From contig CAAFQK010000103.1 of NCBI GenBank assembly GCA_900765115.1, forward strand, positions 1 to 27,643: DNA of 27,643 nucleotides. Reading direction: 5' to 3'. The stretch's first letter is position 1, and each line of letters begins with the position of its first letter. Below, piece after piece: positions 8,269-16,665 of this stretch. The notes beneath the pieces were generated by a model. The model was not told the DNA's origin. It saw only the letters and a list, made by a program, of their open reading frames with translations, and searched no databases. Position numbers and translations under genes: made by a program. Origin of the DNA: an uncultured Collinsella sp. (lineage in GTDB: Bacteria; Actinomycetota; Coriobacteriia; Coriobacteriales; Coriobacteriaceae).

Positions 8269-9456
8269 TTAGGAACGGGTTGCGGCGAGCACCTGCGCAG
8301 CTTTTTCACGCGCCCACGCATCGATGTCGCGAAGCTGCTCAAACGAATCGACTGCCTGCATATCGTGGGCATCCATACAGGATTCCACAATGCGGTCGAT
8401 ATCGGTAAAGCTGCAGCCATCGTGCAGGAAGGCATCGACGGCGACCTCGTTGGCGGCATTGAGCACGCACGGCATGGTGCCACCCGTCTTGCCGGCACGC
8501 TCGGCCAGTGCCAGACAGCGGAAGGTATCCATGTCGGCAGCATCAAACGTGAGCTGCCCCAGCTCGCGGAAATCGATACGAGGCGCCGGGGTATCCCAAC
8601 GCTCGGGATACGAGAACGCGAACTGGATGGGAATACGCATGTCGGAAGCACCGAGATGCGCCATCACAGAGCCGTCGGCGAACTCGACCATAGAGTGAAT
8701 CTTGGACTGACGCTGCACGACCACGTTAATGAAATCGAGGTCGCAGTTAAACAGATGCATGGCCTCAATACGCTCCAGGCCCTTGTTCATAAGGGTGGCG
8801 GAGTCGATGGTGATCTTGGCACCCATGGCCCACGTGGGATGTGCGAGGGCATCGGCACGCGTCACGCGATCGAGCTCATCGCGCCTGCGGCCAAAGAACG
8901 GACCGCCCGAGCAGGTGAGCCAAATACAATGAGCCTCGCGCGGGTTCTCCCCCAGATAGCACTGGTAGATGGCGGAGTGCTCAGAGTCGACTGGAATAAG
9001 CTGGCCCGGTTGCGCCAACGGCATAAGCAAGTCGCCACCGACGACGAGGGACTCCTTGTTGGCAAGGGCAAGGCGCTTATTTGAGGTCAAGGCCGCATGG
9101 CTCGCCTCGAGACCGGCGGCACCCACAATAGCGACGAGCACGCAGTCGACATCGTCGCGACGCGCGAGCTCGCAAACCGCCTGCGCGCCTACGCCGAGCT
9201 TCGTTCCCTCGGGCAACTCCTGCAGCACGGCGTCATCGCCATGAGCGACATCGGCCACGGCAACCGCCGGAACCGAGAACTCGCGGGCAGCGGCAACGAG
9301 CTCGGAAGTACTGGAGTTAACGGACAGCGCCGTCACCTGCAAGCGATCGGCATGCTGACGGCACACATCGAGCGCCTGGGTGCCGATAGAGCCCGTACAG
9401 CCCAGGATGGCAACACGGAGACGTCCATCGGAGCCATACGTCGTCTGGAAGGACAT
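8269..9456 (-). CDS. dxr: 1-deoxy-D-xylulose 5-phosphate reductoisomerase
   Basis: Second enzyme of the MEP pathway; it rearranges and reduces DXP to 2-C-methyl-D-erythritol 4-phosphate with NADPH and a divalent metal. The protein has 395 residues, the normal length. The NADPH-binding loop is ILGCTGSIGTQAL (17-29). The metal ligands are Asp157 and Glu159 in PVDSEHSA and Glu228 in MNKGLE. The substrate loop is SGGPF at 183-187. The all-helical C-terminal domain is complete. The start ATG at 9456 overlaps the cdsA stop by one base (TAATG), so translation is probably coupled. It shares the operon with ispG and uppS, which use the same isoprenoid supply line. Confidence 0.97.
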   Translation of the reverse strand: MSFQTTYGSDGRLRVAILGCTGSIGTQALDVCRQHADRLQVTALSVNSSTSELVAAAREFSVPAVAVADVAHGDDAVLQELPEGTKLGVGAQAVCELARRDDVDCVLVAIVGAAGLEASHAALTSNKRLALANKESLVVGGDLLMPLAQPGQLIPVDSEHSAIYQCYLGENPREAHCIWLTCSGGPFFGRRRDELDRVTRADALAHPTWAMGAKITIDSATLMNKGLERIEAMHLFNCDLDFINVVVQRQSKIHSMVEFADGSVMAHLGASDMRIPIQFAFSYPERWDTPAPRIDFRELGQLTFDAADMDTFRCLALAERAGKTGGTMPCVLNAANEVAVDAFLHDGCSFTDIDRIVESCMDAHDMQAVDSFEQLRDIDAWAREKAAQVLAATRS

Positions 9457-10355
9457 TACAGCACGCCTCCGATCATCAGCATCAGCTGCGCGGTGATGCA
9501 GCCGAAGATAAGCGAATCGCTACGATCGAGCATGCCGCCGTGGCCCGGGATAAGGTTGCCGGAATCCTTGACGCCCACGCCGCGCTTGATGCGCGACTCG
9601 ATAAGGTCGCCGATAACGCCCAGAATGGACACGACCACGCCGCACAGCAGCGCATAGGGCAGGCTGAGCTTGTAGAAATGCGTCGCCCACAGGATGATCC
9701 AAATCAAAACCGAGCCCAGGATGCCGCCGGCAAACCCCTCCCAGCTCTTTTTGGGAGAGATCTTGGGAACCATCTTGTGCTTGCCGATACGGCTACCTAC
9801 GATGTAGGCAAACGAGTCGGAGACCCAAAGGGACGCGCAAACGCCCACCGAAAGCAGGGCGCCGGCAAAACCGGGCACGGCATCGCGCAGCAGCACGATA
9901 GCCGACAGCATAAAGCCAGTGTAGATGGGACCCATGAGCGTCACGGCCACATCAGAGATGCGGGTACGCGGCGACCAGACATACCAAATGCCCACAGCGA
10001 GCATCAGGGCAAAAAGCAGGGCATTCAGCAACATCGAATCGCCCAACGCCGACAGCGGAAAGAGTACGGCAGCAGCGATACCCATGCGCTCGTTAGCCAT
10101 CTTGCCATCGAGCCTTGTCATACGGAAAAACTCATAGCAGCACAGACCGCTCATGACAGAAACAAAGATGGCCGTGGGCACGATACCCAAAACCAGGCAC
10201 AGGATAAAGACAACGGCGTAGACGATACCGGCGGCGGCACGGGTAATAAAGCCCGCAAGCCACGAACCGGTGCCATTCTTCGCTGCAGGCGCTCCAGCAG
10301 CGACAGCCTTGCGCTCAGATGTCTTGGGAGCAGTTGCCTTGGGACGATCGGACAC
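9456..10355 (-). CDS. cdsA: Phosphatidate cytidylyltransferase
   Basis: Integral membrane enzyme that makes CDP-diacylglycerol from phosphatidic acid and CTP, the branch point to all phospholipids. The 299 residues comprise a basic, Ala/Pro-rich cytoplasmic N-terminus (1-35) and a series of hydrophobic helices from about 40 on. The CTP/metal-binding signature at 254-280 runs SRIKRG, then KDSGNLIPGHGG, then MLDRSD, fully matching the family pattern. SPKKSWEG at 200-207 is also conserved. The start is GTG at 10355, with GAGGAGG seven bases upstream inside the end of uppS. It lies two bases after uppS and overlaps dxr by one. Confidence 0.96.
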   Translation of the reverse strand: MSDRPKATAPKTSERKAVAAGAPAAKNGTGSWLAGFITRAAAGIVYAVVFILCLVLGIVPTAIFVSVMSGLCCYEFFRMTRLDGKMANERMGIAAAVLFPLSALGDSMLLNALLFALMLAVGIWYVWSPRTRISDVAVTLMGPIYTGFMLSAIVLLRDAVPGFAGALLSVGVCASLWVSDSFAYIVGSRIGKHKMVPKISPKKSWEGFAGGILGSVLIWIILWATHFYKLSLPYALLCGVVVSILGVIGDLIESRIKRGVGVKDSGNLIPGHGGMLDRSDSLIFGCITAQLMLMIGGVL

Positions 10356-10357
10356 GA

Positions 10358-11152
10358 TTAAGCCTCCTCGGTCTTGCTCAGACCACCAAACCTACGGTCA
10401 CGGCCCTGATAGGCCAAAATGGCGTCGACAAGGCCCCAACGATCAAAGTCGGGCCAATAGGTATCGGTGACGTAGAATTCGGAATAAGCCACCTGCCACA
10501 GCAGATAGTTCGAAAGGCGCAGCTCACCAGAGGTGCGAATCACAAGCTCAGGATCGGGAAGGCCGGCGGTATAGAGGTGGGAAGCCACCATGTCGTCATC
10601 AATTGCGGCAGGGTCGATCTTACCGGCGGCAGCGTCGAGTGCGATCTGACGGACAGCGTGGGTAATCTCGGCACGCGCGCCGTAGTTGACGGCAAGCGCC
10701 AGCGTCATGCCAGTGTGATCGGCGCACTCGGCAAGACCGCGTTCAAAAACGTCGCGGGTCTTCTTGGGCAGCGCGGAAATGTCACCCAAAAAGACAACGC
10801 GCACGTTTTCGCGCTTCAGAAGCGGCAGCTCGTCGATGAACGTCTTGGCAAACAGGTGCATCAAGACGTTGACCTCATGCTGCGGGCGGTTCCAGTTTTC
10901 GGTAGAAAACGCATAGGCCGAAAGCACGTCGACGCCCAGGCGCACGCAAGCGGTAATAATCTCGCGAAGGGAGACGATACCCGCCTTGTGGCCCTCGGTG
11001 CGTGCAAGACCGCGCGATGTGGCCCAACGACCGTTGCCGTCCATAATGCACGAGATATGGTGCGGAATGTTATTGAGGTCAAGGTCGGAAAAACCGACGC
11101 CCGCAGGGGCGTCGGCAAAGTACTCGACCAGTTTATGCTCGTCGTATTGCAC
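10358..11152 (-). CDS. uppS: Isoprenyl transferase (undecaprenyl diphosphate synthase type)
   Basis: cis-Prenyltransferase that extends farnesyl diphosphate with isopentenyl units, giving the lipid carrier for peptidoglycan and other wall polymers. The 264 residues carry the diphosphate-binding motif HISCIMDGNGRWA with catalytic Asp38, FSTENW at 83-88, and RTSGELRLSNY near 207-217, which binds isopentenyl diphosphate. The start is GTG at 11152, seven bases after GGAG within the end of frr; only one base separates the two genes. The exact product chain length cannot be told from the sequence, but the position next to cdsA and dxr is the classic one for the undecaprenyl enzyme. Confidence 0.95.
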   Translation of the reverse strand: MQYDEHKLVEYFADAPAGVGFSDLDLNNIPHHISCIMDGNGRWATSRGLARTEGHKAGIVSLREIITACVRLGVDVLSAYAFSTENWNRPQHEVNVLMHLFAKTFIDELPLLKRENVRVVFLGDISALPKKTRDVFERGLAECADHTGMTLALAVNYGARAEITHAVRQIALDAAAGKIDPAAIDDDMVASHLYTAGLPDPELVIRTSGELRLSNYLLWQVAYSEFYVTDTYWPDFDRWGLVDAILAYQGRDRRFGGLSKTEEA

Positions 11153-11153
11153 C

Positions 11154-11690
11154 TTAGATCTCCATGACCTCGGCTTCTTTTTCCTTCAGAAGCTCCTCGA
11201 CCTTGGCGACATACTCATCGGTGTGCTTCTGGACCTTGGCCTGCTCGCGACGGACATCGTCCTCGGTGAGCTCCTCATCGCGCTCGAGCTTGTTGTTGAA
11301 GTCGCGACGGATGTTACGGATAGACACCTTGGCCTGCTCGGCGTACTCGCGGCACTCCTTGACGAGCTCGCGACGGCGCTCCTCGGTGGGAGCCGGGAAC
11401 GGCAGACGAACGACGGTGCCATCGGAGTTGGGGGTAATACCCAGATCGGAAGCGCCGATGGCCTTGACGATAGCGTTGATAAGTGCCTTGTCCCACGGCT
11501 CGATGAGCAGCATGTGGGCCTCGGGGGTCTTGACGGCGGCAATCTGCGTGACCGGCGTGGGAACACCGTAATAATCGACGGTGATGTCGGACAGAATGTT
11601 GGCATTGGCGCGGCCGGTACGGACCTTGGAGAAGTTATGCTTGAGGGACTCGAGCGACTTGTCCATATGGGCGGTGATGTTCTCTGCCAT
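11154..11690 (-). CDS. frr: Ribosome recycling factor
   Basis: RRF, with EF-G, splits post-termination ribosomes so they can start again. The 178 residues are slightly shorter than the typical 185. The N-terminal helix (MDKSLESLKHNFSKVRTGRA) and the domain II segment YYGVPTPVTQIA are well conserved. The C-terminal helix is rich in charged residues and ends EKEAEVMEI. The ATG at 11690 is seven bases after AGGAGG and overlaps no coding sequence except the SD, which lies across the pyrH end. The pyrH-frr pair is one of the most conserved bacterial gene orders. Confidence 0.97.
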   Translation of the reverse strand: MAENITAHMDKSLESLKHNFSKVRTGRANANILSDITVDYYGVPTPVTQIAAVKTPEAHMLLIEPWDKALINAIVKAIGASDLGITPNSDGTVVRLPFPAPTEERRRELVKECREYAEQAKVSIRNIRRDFNNKLERDEELTEDDVRREQAKVQKHTDEYVAKVEELLKEKEAEVMEI

Positions 11691-11692
11691 GC

Positions 11693-12415
11693 TTAATCCT
11701 CCTGATAGACGAGCGTGCCGACGGGCTCACCCGCGAGCGCGCGCTTGACGGTGTCCTCGCCATCGATGTTGAGGACCAAAATCGGCATACGGTTGTCCTG
11801 GCACAGTGCCGTAGCCGTGGAATCCATAACCTGCAGACCGCGGACGAGCACCTCGTGATAGGTAATCTTGTCAAAACGGACGGCGTCGGCGCACTTGACG
11901 GGATCCTTGTCGTAGATGCCGTCAACCTTGGTGGCTTTAATCAGAATCTCGGCGCCGATCTCGCACGCGCGAAGAGCCGCGGCGGTGTCGGTCGTAAAGT
12001 ACGGATTGCCCGAACCGGCGGCAAAGATAACGACGTTGCCCTTGGAAAGGTGGTTGATGGCGCGACGGCGAATATAGGGCTCGCAGATCTCGTTCATCTG
12101 GATAGCGCTCATAACGCGGCAGGGAACATCGTTGTGCTCGAAGGCATCCTGCAGGGCGAGCGCGTTCATAACGGTTGCCAGCATGCCCATGTAGTCGGCC
12201 TGAGCACGCTCCATGCCACCGGCAGCGCCGGCCATGCCGCGGAAAATATTGCCGCCGCCGACAACGACGCCGACCTCATGGCCAACGGCGAGCAGCTCCT
12301 TGACCTGTTTGGCAAGATGGTCGGTAACCTTGGGGTCGATGCCATACTGGCCGTCGCCCATCAGTGCTTCGCCGGAAAGCTTAAGAAGCACGCGTTTATA
12401 TCGGATGTCGGACAA
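11693..12415 (-). CDS. pyrH: Uridylate kinase (UMP kinase)
   Basis: Hexameric bacterial enzyme that phosphorylates UMP to UDP, feeding UTP and CTP synthesis, including the CTP used by CdsA downstream. The 240 residues contain KLSGEALMG near the N-terminus, the glycine-rich GGGNIFRG (53-60), AAGSGNPYFTTDTAA (132-146) and KATKVDGIYDKDP (160-172), all typical of the amino-acid-kinase fold. The start is a TTG at 12415, six bases after AAAGGAGG; no ATG or GTG lies in a better position. It is first in its operon, with its own extended -10 promoter behind the tsf terminator, and frr follows after two bases. Confidence 0.97.
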   Translation of the reverse strand: MSDIRYKRVLLKLSGEALMGDGQYGIDPKVTDHLAKQVKELLAVGHEVGVVVGGGNIFRGMAGAAGGMERAQADYMGMLATVMNALALQDAFEHNDVPCRVMSAIQMNEICEPYIRRRAINHLSKGNVVIFAAGSGNPYFTTDTAAALRACEIGAEILIKATKVDGIYDKDPVKCADAVRFDKITYHEVLVRGLQVMDSTATALCQDNRMPILVLNIDGEDTVKRALAGEPVGTLVYQED

Positions 12416-12445
12416 AGCGATCCTCCTTTAGATTGAACTCTCAAC

Positions 12446-12454
12446 ATTCTATCA
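12446..12454 (-). promoter_or_regulatory. Candidate extended -10 promoter for the pyrH operon
   Basis: On the minus strand TGA-TAGAAT forms a TGn-extended -10 box, one mismatch from TATAAT. It lies about 30 bases before the pyrH start and just after the tsf terminator. No good -35 box is visible, which fits an extended -10 promoter. A small inverted repeat (GGCTC-N6-GAGCC) lies immediately upstream. Confidence 0.5.
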
Positions 12455-12475
12455 AAGGCTCTAAGAAGAGCCATG

Positions 12476-12510
12476 AAAAAGCAGGCTGTGAGTAAAACCC
12501 ACAGCCTGCT
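12476..12510 (-). terminator. Rho-independent terminator after tsf
   Basis: On the minus strand AGCAGGCTGTGGG pairs with its complement across a TTTTAC loop, and TTTTTC follows. It ends the rpsB-tsf transcript before pyrH. Confidence 0.92.
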
Positions 12511-12533
12511 CATTACCAGCTACAAGAGCTTAT

Positions 12534-13403
12534 TTACTCGCCACGGACCAGACGGTCAAAGGCAACGACGGTAATGGTGTCGCCGAGCTCCTTGGAGACC
12601 TGCTCAGCGTACTTCTTGATGGTGAGGGAGCTGTCCTTGATGAACTCCTGCTCGGTGAGCACGGACTGCTTGTAGAACTTCTCCAGACGGCCGACAGCCA
12701 TCTTCTCCTGAATGGCCTCGGGCTTGCCGGACTCGGCAGCCTGAGCCATGTAGATCTGCTTCTCGTGCTCGACGGTCTCGGCCGGAACCTGATCGCGGGT
12801 AGCGCAGATCGGGGCGACGGCAGCAACCTGAAGGGCAACGTCGTGAGCGAAGGTCTTGAAGGACTCAGCCTGAGCGGTCTCAGCCTTCTCGAAGGCGAAC
12901 TCGACGAGGACGCCGATCTTACCACCCATGTGGATGTAAGAAGCGAGCGCGCCGTTCTCAGCCTTGCGGGCAGCGAAGCGGGAGATCTTCATGTTCTCGC
13001 CCATGATGTGAATCATCTCGGTGAGCTCGGAGGAAACGGTCTCCTCGCCCATCGGCTTCTCGAGCAGAGCGTCGACGTCAGCAGGCTCGGTGGTAGCGAC
13101 AACCTCAGCGACCTTGGAAGCAAAGCCGGTGAACTTGGCGTTGGAGCCAACGAAGTCGGTCTCGCAGGAAAGCTCGAGCAGAGCGCCGGTCTTGCCATCC
13201 TCGGAGACGAACGCGGCGACAGCGCCCTCGTTGGTCTCACGGCCAGCCTTCTTGGCAGCCTTGGCAAGGCCGTTCTTACGCAGAACGTCGACAGCGGCGT
13301 CCATGTCGCCGTCAGCCTCGACGAGAGCCTTCTTGCACTCCATCATCGGGGAGTCGGTCATCTCGCGGAGCTGCTTGACCATAGCGGCGGTAATCTGGGC
13401 CAT
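12534..13403 (-). CDS. tsf: Elongation factor Ts
   Basis: Guanine nucleotide exchange factor that reloads EF-Tu with GTP. The protein has 289 residues from the ATG at 13403, which is six bases after AAAGGA. A further in-frame ATG 15 bases upstream overlaps that binding site, so it is not used. The N-terminal UBA-like domain carries LREMTDSPMMECKKALVEA. The EF-Tu contact motif TDFV is at 82-85, followed by the core and dimerisation domains. It lies 45 bases behind rpsB in the universal rpsB-tsf order and is closed by a strong terminator. Confidence 0.97.
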   Translation of the reverse strand: MAQITAAMVKQLREMTDSPMMECKKALVEADGDMDAAVDVLRKNGLAKAAKKAGRETNEGAVAAFVSEDGKTGALLELSCETDFVGSNAKFTGFASKVAEVVATTEPADVDALLEKPMGEETVSSELTEMIHIMGENMKISRFAARKAENGALASYIHMGGKIGVLVEFAFEKAETAQAESFKTFAHDVALQVAAVAPICATRDQVPAETVEHEKQIYMAQAAESGKPEAIQEKMAVGRLEKFYKQSVLTEQEFIKDSSLTIKKYAEQVSKELGDTITVVAFDRLVRGE

Positions 13404-13448
13404 TGTGGTTCCTTTCAAAGAGATGAAAAAGAATTAACTAAGACTGAT

Positions 13449-14177
13449 TTACTCGGCCTTGGGCTCAGCGGCCATCTCGGCCTCGGAGACCTGCTCCTTG
13501 CCGGAGCCAGCGAGGCAGGCGTCAGCCATGAGCTCGCACATAAGGGTGACAGCGGAGATAGCGTCATCGTTGCAGGGGATGCCGTACTCGACCTCGTCGG
13601 GATCGGAGTTGGTGTCGATCAGAGCGACGACGGGGATGTTCAGGCGCTGGGCCTCCTTGATGGCGTTCTCCTCGCGCTTGGTGTCGATGACGAAGAGAGC
13701 CTGGGGCAGACCCTTCATGTCGCGGGCGCCACCGAGGTTGGTCTGGAGCTTGGTGAGCTCCTTGCCGAGAACAGCCTGCTCCTTCTTGGGGAGCACTGCC
13801 ATGCGGCCGTCCTCGACCATGGCCTCAAGCTCCTCCATGCGGTTGATGCGGGAGCGGATGGTGACGAAGTTGGTCAGCATACCGCCGAGCCAACGCTGGT
13901 TGATGTAAGGCATGTTGGCGCGCTCAGCAGCGTTCTTGACGGCCTCCTGAGCCTGCTTCTTGGTGCCGACGAACAGCACGTTGCCACCCTTGGCGACGTT
14001 CTTGACGAAGGTGTAGGCCTGGTCGGCGTCGAGGATGGTCTGCTTGAGGTCGAGGATGTAGATGCCGTTGCGCTCACCGAAGATGAACGGCTTCATCTTG
14101 GGGTTCCAGCGACGGGTCTGGTGACCGAAGTGGCAGCCGGCCTCGAGCAGGGTGCGGATATTAATCTTGGTAGCCAT
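13449..14177 (-). CDS. rpsB: 30S ribosomal protein S2
   Basis: Small-subunit protein needed for S1 binding and 30S assembly. The 242 residues start MATKINIRTLLEAGCHFGH, followed by the conserved NPKMKPFIFGERNGIYI and later LGGMLTNF and DTKREENAI segments. The tail (about 225-242) is short, Ala/Glu-rich and acidic. The ATG at 14177 is preceded by AGGAGG at about seven bases. It has a strong upstream promoter and a structured leader of about 130 bases, which suggests autoregulation as known for rpsB in other bacteria. Confidence 0.98.
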   Translation of the reverse strand: MATKINIRTLLEAGCHFGHQTRRWNPKMKPFIFGERNGIYILDLKQTILDADQAYTFVKNVAKGGNVLFVGTKKQAQEAVKNAAERANMPYINQRWLGGMLTNFVTIRSRINRMEELEAMVEDGRMAVLPKKEQAVLGKELTKLQTNLGGARDMKGLPQALFVIDTKREENAIKEAQRLNIPVVALIDTNSDPDEVEYGIPCNDDAISAVTLMCELMADACLAGSGKEQVSEAEMAAEPKAE

Positions 14178-14312
14178 GTTAAACCTCCTGTGGTTTGCCT
14201 CCGCGCGGGGTCATCCTCCAAAACCAACCCGGACATGTGCTACCAAAGCCCGGGCACCACGGTATGAAGTAGCCGCGCGTGCGTGATAAAAACATGTTGC
14301 CGTGAAGCAACC
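14178..14312 (-). promoter_or_regulatory. Structured 5' leader of rpsB
   Basis: Between the predicted transcription start and the rpsB ATG the RNA can form GTTGC/GCAAC near its 5' end. It can also form a long-range stem of CGCGCGG (about 14272-14278) with CCGCGCG (14201-14208), enclosing inner pairing of CCCGG with CCGGG and GGTGC with GCAC. This layout, close to the ribosome binding site, is what an S2-binding autoregulatory leader would look like. The function is inferred; I cannot match it to a known RNA family. Confidence 0.4.
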
Positions 14313-14318
14313 CGATGA

Positions 14319-14347
14319 ATGATAGCAGGAATGCATCTTCCTGCCAA
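14319..14347 (-). promoter_or_regulatory. Strong sigma-70-type promoter of rpsB-tsf
   Basis: On the minus strand the -35 box TTGGCA (14342-14347) and the -10 box TATCAT (14319-14324) are separated by exactly 17 bases. Each differs from consensus by one base. It lies about 140 bases before the rpsB start. Confidence 0.8.
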
Positions 14348-14396
14348 CCCGCAATCAAAACCACACACCTGAGTGCGGCGCGGGACGTCCCAGCCA

Positions 14397-15239
14397 CTAT
14401 TCGCCGCGGGGATGGGCTTGAGCCACGGCACGTTTGAGCCGATCGGGCGTGAGATGCGTGTAAATCTGCGTTGTAGACAGGCTTGCATGGCCCAGCAGCT
14501 CTTGAACCGAGCGCAGGTCCGCACCGCCCTCGAGCAAGTCGGTCGCAAAGGTATGGCGCATCGCATGCGGGGCAATGTCGGCCGGAATGCCGGCGAGCGT
14601 CGCCAGCGTATGGAACCGCCGCCTGAGCATGGCGGCGCTCATGCGATTGCCGCGCACCGATATAAGCAGCGAATGCGGCCCGGTGGCGGGGTCACGGCGC
14701 TTTGCCTGAGCGAGCAACACCGGCCTCCCCTCCTCAATATAGAAACGAGTCACCTCGAGCGCACGACGATACAGGGGGACGATACGTTCTTTGCTCCCCT
14801 TGCCCCACAGACGCAGCGTGCGTTCGGACCAAGCGATGGACTCCACATTGAGTGCTGCGAGCTCAGAGATACGGGCGCCGGATGCATAAAGCAACTCGAG
14901 CATTGCCGCATCGCGCAGTCCCGTGGGCGTCGAGGTATCAGGCGTCTTGAGCAGTGCCTCGACCTGCTGAGTCGTAAGGACGCCCGGCAGGTCGCGCGGC
15001 AGCTTGGGCGATGCGATAGCCGAGACCGTATCACCCTCGACAATCCCCTCGGCAGCCATCCACCGATAGAGCGAGCGAATGGCAGACAGATGCGCCGCAA
15101 GCGTTCGGGGAGCCACCTGCTCACGCGAAAGCTCGGCAAGATAGCGACGAATGGTGCGCACGTCGGCAGCGAAAGCATCGATATCCTCGCGCTCGCACCA
15201 GGCAGCAAAGCGCTCCAGTCTCGAGCCATAGGCAGTCAC
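14397..15239 (-). CDS. Tyrosine recombinase, XerC/XerD type
   Basis: Site-specific recombinase that probably resolves chromosome dimers at dif. Counting from the GTG at 15239 (280 residues), the catalytic set is complete: Arg123 (SGARISEL), Lys147 (GKGSKER), His225 and Arg228 (HAMRHTF), His251 (LGHAS) and nucleophile Tyr260 (TTQIYTH). The start is doubtful. The frame stays open upstream and encodes a stretch, SFIAYIARVEGLSPNT, that matches the first helix of the Xer core-binding domain. No ATG, GTG or TTG is available there; a CTG at 15305 or an ATA at 15317, the latter nine bases after GGAGG, would give 302-306 residues, the normal Xer length. The gene overlaps or abuts trmFO. Whether it is XerC, XerD or a single Xer cannot be decided here. 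Confidence 0.88.
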   Translation of the reverse strand: MTAYGSRLERFAAWCEREDIDAFAADVRTIRRYLAELSREQVAPRTLAAHLSAIRSLYRWMAAEGIVEGDTVSAIASPKLPRDLPGVLTTQQVEALLKTPDTSTPTGLRDAAMLELLYASGARISELAALNVESIAWSERTLRLWGKGSKERIVPLYRRALEVTRFYIEEGRPVLLAQAKRRDPATGPHSLLISVRGNRMSAAMLRRRFHTLATLAGIPADIAPHAMRHTFATDLLEGGADLRSVQELLGHASLSTTQIYTHLTPDRLKRAVAQAHPRGE

Positions 15240-15313
15240 CGTGTTGGGAGAAAGTCCCTCGACACGTGCGATATAGGCGATAAACGAGTCGACGGAATCG
15301 TACAGGTCAAAGG

Positions 15314-16651
15314 CTATGACCGGTCGCCTCCAAACAGATCGGGGCGAGTGGCCAGATAGGCATCAAGGGCCTCAAGCGCACGGTCCGCATACGCCTGGTA
15401 GCGGTCGCGCTTGCTGCGACGCTTACCGTCCTCGAGCGGCGGCACCAGGCCAAAGTTGACATGCATGGGCTGGTAGCCCACGGTGGCAGGATCGGTCGCA
15501 TAGCCCACGAGCGCGCCCAGGGCGCCCACGCGGGGCAACTCGACGCCCGCGGCGCCGATAGCCTCGGCATAGGTGTTGAGCGCCGCGAGCAGACCGGTCG
15601 CCACGGCTTCCATGTACCCCTCGGTGCCGGTGATCTGACCGGCCAGGCGCACGCCGGTACCAGGCACGGCAAAGGTGCCATCGAGCACGTGCGGGGCGTC
15701 GACAAAGGTATTGCGGTGCATGACGCCGTAGCGGAAGAACTCAGCGTTCTCCAGGCCCGGCACCATATGGAAGACGCGCTTCTGCTCGCCAAAGGTCAGG
15801 TTGGTCTGGAAGCCCACCAGGTTATAGGCGGTCTTCTCCTTGTTCTCGGCACGCAGCTGAATCGCCGCCCAAGGGCGACGTCCGGTACGCGGGTCGGTGA
15901 GGCCGACGGGCTTCATGGCGCCAAAGCGAATGGCGTCCTTGCCGGTGCGCGCAACTTCCTCGGCAGGCTGGCAGGCCTGGAACAGATCGCCGCCCTCAAA
16001 GTCCTTGAGCACCACGCGGTCGGCCGTGGTGAGCGCCTCGATAAAGGCCTCGTACTCCTCCTTGTTGAGCGGAGCGTTGAGATAGTCGCCGCTCCCCTGC
16101 TCCTCGTAGCGCGACTGCGAGAACAGCACGTCCATATCGAGCGTGGAGGCATCGACGATCGGAGCCGCGGCATCGAAAAACGCAAGGGCGTCGCCACCGA
16201 CGAGCTTCATGACCTCTTCGCTCAGCGCCGGCGAGCACAAGGGGCCCGCGGCAATGACCACGTGGCCCTCGGGAATCTGCGTGACCTCGCCGTGCACGAC
16301 CTCGATATTGGGACGGGCGGCAACCTCGGCCTCGACAAGCTCGGAAAACTTGACGCGGTCGACCGCCAGGGCACCGCCGGCGGGAACAGCCGCGCGATGG
16401 GCGCAATCGAGCAGGACTGAACCCATGTGCTCAAGCTCAGCTTTCAGCAAACCAGCCGCGGAATCCGGACGGGTCGACTTAAACGAATTGGAGCAGACGA
16501 GCTCTGCCAGATGATCGGTATGGTGGGCCGGGGAGCTCACCTGGGGGCGCATCTCGCACAGCTTTACGGCAAACCCGCGATCTGCCAGCTGGATCGCGCA
16601 CTCCGAACCCGCCAGACCGCCACCGATAACCGTCACCTGATCGAACTGCAT
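15314..16651 (-). CDS. trmFO: Methylenetetrahydrofolate-tRNA-(uracil-54-C5)-methyltransferase TrmFO
   Basis: FAD enzyme that makes 5-methyluridine at position 54 of the tRNA T-loop, using methylenetetrahydrofolate and NAD(P)H. The protein has 445 residues from the ATG at 16651, nine bases after AAAGG; the TTG six bases earlier is too close to the binding site. The FAD-binding motif VIGGGLAGSECA is at the N-terminus. The two cysteines expected in catalysis are Cys53 (LVCSNSF) and Cys227 (FQACQPAEE). It lies between dprA and the Xer gene, and the trmFO-xerC order is familiar from Firmicutes. Its presence in a high-G+C genome favours Coriobacteriia. Confidence 0.95.
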   Translation of the reverse strand: MQFDQVTVIGGGLAGSECAIQLADRGFAVKLCEMRPQVSSPAHHTDHLAELVCSNSFKSTRPDSAAGLLKAELEHMGSVLLDCAHRAAVPAGGALAVDRVKFSELVEAEVAARPNIEVVHGEVTQIPEGHVVIAAGPLCSPALSEEVMKLVGGDALAFFDAAAPIVDASTLDMDVLFSQSRYEEQGSGDYLNAPLNKEEYEAFIEALTTADRVVLKDFEGGDLFQACQPAEEVARTGKDAIRFGAMKPVGLTDPRTGRRPWAAIQLRAENKEKTAYNLVGFQTNLTFGEQKRVFHMVPGLENAEFFRYGVMHRNTFVDAPHVLDGTFAVPGTGVRLAGQITGTEGYMEAVATGLLAALNTYAEAIGAAGVELPRVGALGALVGYATDPATVGYQPMHVNFGLVPPLEDGKRRSKRDRYQAYADRALEALDAYLATRPDLFGGDRS

Positions 16652-16665
16652 CTGCAAACACCTTT

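Noticed and set aside
14348..14396. GGGACGTCCC palindrome after the recombinase gene as a terminator
   Set aside because: It is a loopless palindrome without a T tail; no terminator is convincing between this gene and the rpsB promoter.
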